A DNA stretch of 11,319 nucleotides, taken from contig JAZSMS010000077.1 in the NCBI GenBank assembly GCA_045536015.1, forward strand, positions 1-11,319. Reading direction: 5' to 3'. Each line of letters begins with the position of its first letter. Positions within the stretch are counted from its first letter, which is position 1. This document shows positions 5,510-11,319 of this stretch, piece by piece. Both the position numbers and the translations under genes were made by a program. The notes beneath the pieces were generated by a model, which ran no database searches, was not told the origin of the DNA, and saw nothing but the letters and a program-made list of their open reading frames with translations. This stretch comes from JAZSMS01 sp045536015. GTDB lineage: Bacteria; Bacillota; Clostridia; Christensenellales; QALW01.

Positions 5510-6094
5510 CTATCTTGCCAAAAGCTCTTCAATAGCCTTTAGCGTTTGTTCTTTACCTGTTTTTTTTGTTGACGAAACGGGAATAATCTGATTTAAAATT
5601 ATGCCCGTTTGTCTTGAAAGCTCCATTAGTGCCTTTTGCGCTTGCGAAGCACTAAGCTTATCTGCCTTTGTTGCGCAGACTATAAACGGCACCTGATAAT
5701 AGGTAAGCCATTCTATCATCTGCAAATCGCCCTCTGAGGGCTTATTACGAATATCAATAAGCAATATAACGCCCTTTAAAGCCTCGCTGTTTTGCATATA
5801 GCCTTCCATAAGCGATGCCCAACGTTTTTTTTCGGCATTACTTACCTTTGCGTAGCCATAGCCGGGAAAGTCCATTAAATAAAAGCTATCGTTTATTTTA
5901 AACGCGTTTATTAAAATAGTTTTGCCCGGTGTTTGCCCAACGCGCGAAAGCTTTGAATTGTTTGTAAGCATATTTATAAAGCTTGATTTGCCTACGTTTG
6001 ATTTACCCGCAACGGCAAGCTCGGGAAGCGGTTGCGGCTTATACTGCTCTGCTAACGCAAAGCCATAATCGTAAACTGCTTTTTTAATTATCAT
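5510..6094 (-). CDS. engB: Ribosome biogenesis GTPase EngB/YsxC/YihA
   Basis: A 194-residue TRAFAC GTPase needed for large-subunit assembly in bacteria. G1/P-loop GKSNVGKS (30-37), switch I region with VGQTPGKT, G3 DFPGYGYAK (75-83), G4 TKAD (142-145) and G5 VSS are all present. The single-domain size is typical. Start choice: the frame could open at a GTG (6101-6103) overlapping the lon stop, but ATG at 6092-6094 gives MIIKKAVYDY, which fits the usual N-terminus, and has a weak AGTGAT site 4 bases upstream. The SD is poor in either case, suggesting coupling to lon. The lon-engB order is conserved in Bacillus and relatives, and apt follows. Confidence 0.95.
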   Translation of the reverse strand: MIIKKAVYDYGFALAEQYKPQPLPELAVAGKSNVGKSSFINMLTNNSKLSRVGQTPGKTILINAFKINDSFYLMDFPGYGYAKVSNAEKKRWASLMEGYMQNSEALKGVILLIDIRNKPSEGDLQMIEWLTYYQVPFIVCATKADKLSASQAQKALMELSRQTGIILNQIIPVSSTKKTGKEQTLKAIEELLAR

Positions 6095-6102
6095 TTTTAT
6101 CA

Positions 6103-8409
6103 CTACTTTACAAGTATATTTTCTAAAACTTCATCTATTGTAGAAACGGGAATAAACTCTATATTCTCTGCCGCCTCGGTAGGAATTTCGTCAATGTCAC
6201 GCAAATTATCCTTTGGAATAATTATTCGCTTAATTTGAGCTCGGTGCGCTGCAAGCGCCTTTTCTTTTAATCCACCGATAGGAAGTACACGTCCGCGCAA
6301 GGTTATCTCACCCGTCATTGCGGTGTCTCCGCGCACAAGCTTTTGGGTAATTGCACTCATCATAGCCGAGAGCATCGTTATGCCTGCCGAAGGCCCATCC
6401 TTTGGCGTTGCACCCTCGGGAATATGAATATGAATATCCTTTTCTTTAAAAAAGCTTTCTTCTATATTCCACTTTTGCGCACGCGAATGAATAAGTGAAA
6501 GTGCGGTGCGTGCCGATTCCTTCATAACGTCGCCAAGCTGACCCGTCAACAAAAGCTCGCCACTGCCCTGATAAACCGCAACGTCAATCTGCAACGTTTC
6601 TCCGCCAACGCTTGTCCAAGCAAGACCCGTAGCCGAACCAACCTTATCTTCAAGCAAAACCTCATCCCTAAAGAATTTTTGCTTTCCGATAAGATTAAGC
6701 ACCTTTTCGCTGTCAACGGTTATGGGATTTTTTCCGTTTTTAACAAATTCGCAGGCACATTTGCGCAGAAGATGAGCTATAACACGCTCAAGCTCGCGCA
6801 CACCTGATTCGCGCGTGTAGTTGTTTATAATATTAAGCATTGCCTCATCTAAAACGGTTACGTCGCCAACGTTCATACCGTTTTCCTTTAATTGCTTGGG
6901 CAATAAATGTCTTTGTGCTATCTGCAGTTTTTCAACGTCAGTATAGCTTGAAAGCTGAATAATCTCCATTCGGTCGCGAAGCGGCGCAGGAATAGTTTCA
7001 AGCGAGTTAGCAGTAGTTATAAACATAACCTTGCTTAAATCGTAAGGAACGTCCAAAAAGTTATCGCGGAACGAATTATTTTGCTCTGGGTCAAGCACCT
7101 CAAGCATCGCAGAAGACGGGTCTCCGTGAAAATCTGACGACATTTTATCAATTTCATCAAACAAAAACACGGGGTTAACAGTACCTGCCGAGCGCATAGA
7201 AGTGATAACTCTGCCCGGCATTGCACCAACATAGGTTCTTCTGTGACCGCGAATTTCAGATTCGTCGTGCATTCCGCCAAGACTCATACGCACAAATTTT
7301 CTGCCAACTGCGGCGGCAATCGACTTTGCAATTGAGGTTTTACCAACTCCCGGAGGGCCTACAAAGCAAAGCACAGGTCCGCTCATCGAGCCCGAAAGCG
7401 CGCAAACCGCCAGATATTCTATTATTCTTTCCTTAACCTTTTCCATACCAAAGTGATCACGGTCAAGCACCTCTTTGGCGTTATCAAGGTCAAGATTATC
7501 CTCCGTCATATTTTTCCACGGAAGCTCTATTAAACATTCGATATAAGTGCGCAAAATGGTTGCCTCAGGCATCCCCTGCGGCATTCTTTCCATACGCTTT
7601 AATTCCTTTTGTGCCTTTTGCTTTACCTGCTCGGGCATAGCGGAATTTTTAATCTTTTTCAAAAGTTCCTGATTTTCTGTTTCATTTTCTTCGCCAAGCT
7701 CGTGATGAATAGCCTTTATCTGCTCATGAAGATAATATTCCTTCTGAGCCTTATCCATCTGGCTTTTAACTCTACCGCGAACGCGTTCTTCAAGTGAAGA
7801 AATCTGATTTTCGCTTGTCAAATATGCAAAAACCTTTTCCATACGCTCTATCGGGTCAAGCTCTTCCAAAATGCCTTGTCTTGCATTTGTTTCGTCTATT
7901 ACAGCCGCCGCAACGGTATCCGCCGCAAGTGACGGGACGCGCATTTTTGCAACTGCCGCCGTAACCTCTTTAGGAATCTTTTTGCCATTTTTGCAAAAAA
8001 CTTCAAATTCTTTAAGCATCAGGCGAAGATGCGCTTCGGCATCAGCCTCGTCAAAGCTGACTGCTTCTTCAATTTCTTCTACCTCGCCCCAATAGCTGTT
8101 TTCGTTATATACAAACGAATGTATTCTTCCCCTTTGGATACCCTGCGCAACTATTCTTAATGCTTCGCCAGGAAGGCGTACCATCTGCTTTATTCTTGCT
8201 ATCGTACCTATTTTAAAAATGTCGTCGCTTTCGGGCTCTTTTATTTCGGGATCCTTTTGCGATACAAGCATTACAAGCGCATCACCTGCCATTGCTTCTT
8301 CTATTGCGGCAACGGCTTTTTTGCGCTGTGCTTCGACGTTTATCGTCATATTAGGAAATACTACCACACCTCTAAGCGGTAATATCATCATTTTTTTAAT
8401 TTCGGACAT
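6103..8409 (-). CDS. lon: ATP-dependent Lon protease, LonA type
   Basis: A 768-residue soluble AAA+ serine protease that degrades misfolded and regulatory proteins. Domains in order: N-terminal LON substrate-binding domain (~5-200, starting MMILPLRGVVVFPNM), helical linker, AAA+ module with Walker A GPPGVGKT (351-358) and Walker B VFLFDEID (414-421), sensor TTAN near 465, and the C-terminal protease domain. The last carries the Ser-Lys dyad: S674 in PKDGPSAG and K717 in GGLKEKAL, 43 residues apart as in E. coli Lon (S679/K722). The length is full. ATG has AAGGAG 7 bases upstream. The start lies inside the 3' end of the preceding membrane-protein gene (14-base overlap). No CIRCE or CtsR-like box is evident in front of the operon. 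Confidence 0.98.
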   Translation of the reverse strand: MSEIKKMMILPLRGVVVFPNMTINVEAQRKKAVAAIEEAMAGDALVMLVSQKDPEIKEPESDDIFKIGTIARIKQMVRLPGEALRIVAQGIQRGRIHSFVYNENSYWGEVEEIEEAVSFDEADAEAHLRLMLKEFEVFCKNGKKIPKEVTAAVAKMRVPSLAADTVAAAVIDETNARQGILEELDPIERMEKVFAYLTSENQISSLEERVRGRVKSQMDKAQKEYYLHEQIKAIHHELGEENETENQELLKKIKNSAMPEQVKQKAQKELKRMERMPQGMPEATILRTYIECLIELPWKNMTEDNLDLDNAKEVLDRDHFGMEKVKERIIEYLAVCALSGSMSGPVLCFVGPPGVGKTSIAKSIAAAVGRKFVRMSLGGMHDESEIRGHRRTYVGAMPGRVITSMRSAGTVNPVFLFDEIDKMSSDFHGDPSSAMLEVLDPEQNNSFRDNFLDVPYDLSKVMFITTANSLETIPAPLRDRMEIIQLSSYTDVEKLQIAQRHLLPKQLKENGMNVGDVTVLDEAMLNIINNYTRESGVRELERVIAHLLRKCACEFVKNGKNPITVDSEKVLNLIGKQKFFRDEVLLEDKVGSATGLAWTSVGGETLQIDVAVYQGSGELLLTGQLGDVMKESARTALSLIHSRAQKWNIEESFFKEKDIHIHIPEGATPKDGPSAGITMLSAMMSAITQKLVRGDTAMTGEITLRGRVLPIGGLKEKALAAHRAQIKRIIIPKDNLRDIDEIPTEAAENIEFIPVSTIDEVLENILVK

Positions 8410-9472
8410 CCTCTTGCTCCTTATCCTCTACGGGATCTTCTTTACTATCTTCTTGATTATTATCTTGCTTATTTTCGTTATTATTATTTTCGTTATTATC
8501 TTTTTCAAAACGCATACCTGCCGCCTGATAAGCCTGCATTTGCGCTTGACGGATTTTATTTATTATATCGCTTTCTATTTCAAAAGCTGTGTGTCTTGGC
8601 GTAAGATAAACTATCGCAAGCATAGTAAGCACGACAAAAAGCACTTCTCCTAATACAAAGGCACCTATTGCCATATTAACACTTACATTTGTTAAAAACG
8701 GTGCCGATGCGCTAATAAAAACAGGAATTGAAAACGCAAGCAAAACCCATAAAATAAGCTTAAAAACTTGTTTTTTGCCTTTCATTATAGCGCGCGAATA
8801 GCTAAGCGCAAACAAAGCACGCGTTCTTTTTTTACAAACGGTTATTGCCGTAAAATATAAATGAGAAAGCACAAGCGATGCTAAAAAGGTTATAAGTGCA
8901 ACGCTGGAAATTGTAGAAATTACAGTTGAAACGGCCGTAAGCGGTTCATTTTCGATTCTTTGCATTGCAAGAATTGTTAAAATTGAAGAGAAAAACATTC
9001 TGTACGCAAGCTGATAAATCCATACAAAGAATATTGAGATAAGCGCCATACCTAAAACGCGCTTTGCCGAAGCGACAATAAGCTCGGTAGCATCTGCTTT
9101 TTTATTGCTTTGTGCATTTATAGCAAAAACTGCGGCAAAAGCTACTATTAAAAGCTTTAATACAAAGTTTATTACCTTTAATGCAAGCGTAGCTGTCGAT
9201 TCGCTTGGTGAAAAAGAGGAAAGTGCTTTTTCTGTAGAATTCAAAAACGAATTTATTGCTTCACCGCTGACAAGCGCCTCGGGAGTTAACTCTATTCCGT
9301 CAAACGCGGTATAATCTACGTTAAAGGTTGCATAATCAGAATAAAAAGTGTATCCGCTTATAAACATAATCGGTATCAATAATGCAATAAGCACACCTAA
9401 AAAAGTACCCTTTGATTTTTTTATTGTTGAAAACATCGTTTTAACTGATGCTTTTTGAATCTTATTTTCCAA
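8396..9472 (-). CDS. Six-helix membrane protein of unknown function with acidic, Asn-rich tail
   Basis: A 358-residue integral membrane protein I do not recognise. Hydrophobic segments lie at about 22-44, 98-119, 139-165, 184-212, 238-260 and 266-290. An extracytoplasmic-looking polar loop spans 45-95, and a basic loop (CKKRTRALFALSYSRAIMKGKKQ) lies at ~213-235. The last ~35 residues are a low-complexity tail of N, E, D, K and Q with no hydrophobics. The start is TTG at 9470-9472: AAGGGGA is 9-10 bases upstream, while the next in-frame ATG (codon 13) is too far away. The end overlaps lon by 14 bases, so lon translation is coupled to it, and the lon RBS is encoded within the tail. The promoter is at 9507-9535. 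Its role near lon is unknown. Confidence 0.85.
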   Translation of the reverse strand: MENKIQKASVKTMFSTIKKSKGTFLGVLIALLIPIMFISGYTFYSDYATFNVDYTAFDGIELTPEALVSGEAINSFLNSTEKALSSFSPSESTATLALKVINFVLKLLIVAFAAVFAINAQSNKKADATELIVASAKRVLGMALISIFFVWIYQLAYRMFFSSILTILAMQRIENEPLTAVSTVISTISSVALITFLASLVLSHLYFTAITVCKKRTRALFALSYSRAIMKGKKQVFKLILWVLLAFSIPVFISASAPFLTNVSVNMAIGAFVLGEVLFVVLTMLAIVYLTPRHTAFEIESDIINKIRQAQMQAYQAAGMRFEKDNNENNNNENKQDNNQEDSKEDPVEDKEQEDVRN

Positions 9473-9494
9473 AAGTAAAGTTCCCCTTATAATT

Positions 9495-9517
9495 TTTTGT
9501 ATTTATATAATACAAAA
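9495..9517. promoter_or_regulatory. 9-bp perfect inverted repeat over the -10 of the lon operon
   Basis: TTTTGTATT - TATAT - AATACAAAA spans the -10 box and probable transcription start of the minus-strand promoter at 9507-9535. The placement suits a repressor operator. The AT-rich sequence limits certainty. Confidence 0.4.
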
Positions 9518-9535
9518 TTTTTCCAATTCTGTAAA
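9507..9535 (-). promoter_or_regulatory. Sigma-A promoter of the membrane protein-lon-engB-apt operon
   Basis: Minus strand TTTACA (9530-9535), 17-base spacer, TATTAT (9507-9512). It lies about 35 bases upstream of the TTG start and is divergent from the lipoprotein promoter at 9594-9622. Confidence 0.8.
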
Positions 9536-9593
9536 GCAAAGTAGAGCAAAACGGTTTAAATTTCATTAATTTTTCTTCTTCATACGATAATAT

Positions 9594-9622
9594 TTGCATT
9601 TTATCAAATATTATAATATAAT
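9594..9622 (+). promoter_or_regulatory. Sigma-A promoter of the lipoprotein gene
   Basis: TTGCAT (9594-9599), 17-base spacer, TATAAT (9617-9622), followed by a short leader and RBS GCGAGGT before the ATG at 9650. The -10 is a doubled TATAATATAAT, like the tRNA operon promoter. Confidence 0.8.
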
Positions 9623-9649
9623 AATTGCATAAAGTTTTGCGAGGTATTT

Positions 9650-10186
9650 ATGAAAAAGATTTTTTTACCACTTTTTTCAATATTTTTAATGTGTATTCTT
9701 CTCTGCTCGTGCACCACTAAGCCCGAAGCAGTTACCCCGCCTGATTACACAGTTTTAGGTAAAGGTATAGAAATTCCCGAAGATGCTTCTACACTTACAA
9801 AGGCGTACTTTGTCGCTGCCAACCACACAGTAAATAAATTTATAGATAAAACAGTAAAAAAAGCTCCTGAGTTTATCTCTTTTCAATTTTCGCCCGACGT
9901 TAAATTGAGCACTAACGAAAAGCAAACGTTAAAGAATCTTTTTAGCATTTATAATATAGAAATTACCGACGGTTTGCGATCCGATCTTACCGATGCAGGC
10001 AGAGGAATTACTGTAAGTTATGCCACGTTTTCGGAGGCTTATATTGCCGATAGCGACCTTTCTATCGCTGTAAAAATTTATTATCAGCAGTATGCTTACA
10101 CCTATACCTGCGATTTTAAAGAATATAAAGGCGAATACGTTTTGTTCCGCTTTGACGACCTTGGCTACGAACGCTATTTATTTTAA
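9650..10186 (+). CDS. Small secreted lipoprotein of unknown function
   Basis: A 178-residue protein starting MKKIFLPLFSIFLMCILLCSC. The signal peptide has a lysine-rich start, a hydrophobic core and a lipobox LCSC with the lipidated Cys at 21, so it is expected to be anchored to the outer face of the membrane. A proline-containing linker (residues ~23-32) leads to a ~145-residue domain with alternating hydrophobic strands and many Tyr near the C-terminus (IYYQQYAYTYTCDF, then GEYVLFRFDD). I do not recognise the domain; it has the look of a small alpha/beta NTF2-like or cystatin-like fold, which is only an impression. It is monocistronic, with its own promoter (9594-9622) and terminator (10186-10217). 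Confidence 0.88.
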   Translation: MKKIFLPLFSIFLMCILLCSCTTKPEAVTPPDYTVLGKGIEIPEDASTLTKAYFVAANHTVNKFIDKTVKKAPEFISFQFSPDVKLSTNEKQTLKNLFSIYNIEITDGLRSDLTDAGRGITVSYATFSEAYIADSDLSIAVKIYYQQYAYTYTCDFKEYKGEYVLFRFDDLGYERYLF

Positions 10187-10217
10187 AAAATCGGCTTTTG
10201 CCGATTTTTCTTTTTTT
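10186..10217 (+). terminator. Rho-independent terminator after the lipoprotein gene
   Basis: Perfect 10-bp stem AAAAATCGGC / GCCGATTTTT with loop TTTT (10186-10209), followed by C and seven T (10211-10217). It starts at the last base of the stop codon. Confidence 0.9.
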
Positions 10218-10223
10218 GGCTTA

Positions 10224-10252
10224 TTGCACTATATACTTTGTTATGATATAAT
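10224..10252 (+). promoter_or_regulatory. Promoter of the repeat-protein gene
   Basis: TTGCAC (10224-10229), 17-base spacer ending in an extended TGA, then TATAAT (10247-10252). It begins seven bases after the preceding terminator and is about 33 bases from the TTG start. Confidence 0.8.
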
Positions 10253-10285
10253 TAAGTAATACTATTAATTGGAAGGAAATTTATT

Positions 10286-11319
10286 TTGAAAAGATTTAGA
10301 TTTTTTATCTGTATAATTTTGTGTTTTTCGCTTTTACCGCTATCGGTTTTTGCAATAGAAGAACCTATTGAGATTTCTACCGAAGCACAGCTTAAAAGCA
10401 TTGCAAATAATTTAAGCGGAAATTATATTCTTACTAACGATATTACGCTTAGTGAAGACTGGATAAGAATAGGCACGTCATCAAACTACTTTACAGGTAC
10501 GCTTGACGGTAACGGATACACCATAAAGAACTTAAACGTTGATTCTACAAAAGATTTTAAGGGCTTGTTTGGATACGCAGTAGGCGCAACATTTAAAAAC
10601 CTTACTGTTGAAGGCGATATTACCGTTTACGCTTCAACCGGTACCCCTTACAGTAATATAGGTGCTATTTGCGGCGGCGCAAAAGAATGTATCTTTTTAA
10701 ATTGTATAAGCAACGCAAATGTAAAGGGCAACAAAAACGTAGGCGGTATTTGTGGACGAGCATACGGTTCTACCTTTACAAACTGCGAGAATAACGGTAC
10801 CATCATTGCTGACGAAAATGCCGGCGGTATTTGCGGCCGCGCCGCAGGCTGTACAATGCAGCTTGTAAAAAACTATGGTAACGTTTCTGCCCAAAGTTAT
10901 TGCGGCGGTATTTGCGGAATAATTAACCAGAGTTCTGATTACACCGACACTTCAATTACAAAAAGTTTTAACAGCGGCACCATCATTGTTAACTCTTCCC
11001 GTGGCGGCGGACTTGTTGGCTTTGCACAGGCAAGTACGGGTAACATAGAAATTACAAATTGTTTTAACTCCGGTAACGTTTCGTCAGATTCACAAAACGC
11101 TTACCTTGGCGGAATTTTGGGCGATTGCGCACATTCTGCTTTAAAAGAAGTAACCGTAAGTAAATGCTATAGTACAGGAAAAATAACTTTCAACTCTTTT
11201 TCGGGCGGAATTTCAGGCGGTACTAATTTAAGATATTCAAATTGCTATTACTTAAATAATTCTTCGCTTCCTATTTACTCCGGCGCTACAGACACTTCGC
11301 TTTCTGCAGAAGCTATGCT
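10286..11319 (+). CDS. Secreted GLUG-like beta-helix repeat protein, 5' part
   Basis: The frame is open from a TTG at 10286-10288 to the window edge (344 codons visible, C-terminus missing). GGAAGGAAA lies 8 bases before the TTG. The first 23 residues are a signal peptide (MKRFRFFICIILCFSLLPLS, then VFA, cleavage before IEE). Next comes an N-terminal cap with STEAQLKSIANNLSGNYILTNDITL and FTGTLDGNGYTIKNLNV, typical of right-handed beta-helix surface proteins. From ~residue 110 there are at least six repeats of about 25-33 residues of the form GGI(C/L)G...(N/S)C..(N/S)G.(V/I), like GLUG motifs. Several turns carry Cys (ICG, TNC, SNC). Such proteins are exported and often surface-attached or adhesive; whether it carries a sortase signal or other anchor lies outside the window. 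The function is not specific beyond that. Confidence 0.88.
   Translation, partial: MKRFRFFICIILCFSLLPLSVFAIEEPIEISTEAQLKSIANNLSGNYILTNDITLSEDWIRIGTSSNYFTGTLDGNGYTIKNLNVDSTKDFKGLFGYAVGATFKNLTVEGDITVYASTGTPYSNIGAICGGAKECIFLNCISNANVKGNKNVGGICGRAYGSTFTNCENNGTIIADENAGGICGRAAGCTMQLVKNYGNVSAQSYCGGICGIINQSSDYTDTSITKSFNSGTIIVNSSRGGGLVGFAQASTGNIEITNCFNSGNVSSDSQNAYLGGILGDCAHSALKEVTVSKCYSTGKITFNSFSGGISGGTNLRYSNCYYLNNSSLPIYSGATDTSLSAEAM

Noticed and set aside
8219..8653. Plus-strand 144-codon open frame opposite lon and the membrane protein gene
   Set aside because: It is antisense to two well-supported genes; its hydrophobic run arises from the complement of the Asn/Glu-rich tail codons.
10697..10894. 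Minus-strand 65-codon open frame inside the repeat protein
   Set aside because: It is a shadow of the Gly-rich repeats on the plus strand and has no start signals.
1..11319. CRISPR arrays, insertion sequences, rRNA genes and riboswitches
   Set aside because: No regularly spaced repeats, transposase genes, rRNA segments or recognisable riboswitch cores were seen on either strand.

Overview
The window looks like a chromosome segment of a low-GC, endospore-forming Firmicute of the Clostridia type. The evidence is an adjacent spoIIGA-sigE pair (mother-cell sigma factor and its processing protease), tRNA genes that encode their own CCA ends, AT-rich consensus sigma-A promoters, strong GGAGG-type ribosome binding sites and frequent TTG starts. 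The species cannot be named from the sequence alone.

Layout. (a) 1-2830 is an accessory-looking block, all on the minus strand. In transcription order it holds a three-gene operon: a KilA-N domain protein, a small protein with a possible Cys-His-Asp triad, and a protein with an HEFTH metallopeptidase-like motif. The operon ends at a long hairpin terminator (578-635). A short DeoR/HTH_11-type regulator follows, with a perfect inverted repeat upstream, and then the first 49 codons of a gene that leaves the window. (b) 2861-3304 is a minus-strand tRNA operon, Val-Asp-Gly-Cys, with a perfect consensus promoter and two tandem terminators. The tRNA-Gly carries A instead of the near-universal U at position 33. 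(c) 3409-4862 is the spoIIG operon (spoIIGA-sigE, overlapping by one base). (d) 4931-9535 is a minus-strand housekeeping operon: a six-helix membrane protein, lon, engB/ysxC and apt, tightly packed, read from a TTTACA-17-TATTAT promoter and closed by a strong terminator. (e) 9594-11319 reads on the plus strand: a small lipoprotein with its own promoter and terminator, then the start of a secreted, Cys-containing, GLUG-like beta-helix repeat protein that runs off the window.

How the parts fit. Lon, EngB and Apt are core functions (protein quality control, ribosome assembly, purine salvage). SpoIIGA and pro-sigma-E form the compartment-specific activation switch of sporulation. The lipoprotein and repeat protein belong to the cell envelope. 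The KilA-N/C-H-D/HExxH operon, next to the tRNA cluster, is the least explained part and the best candidate for an undescribed system. Its control region has an extended -10 promoter overlapped by a palindrome, plus two related 24-bp repeats exactly 40 bp apart. No intergenic stretch exceeds 300 bases.
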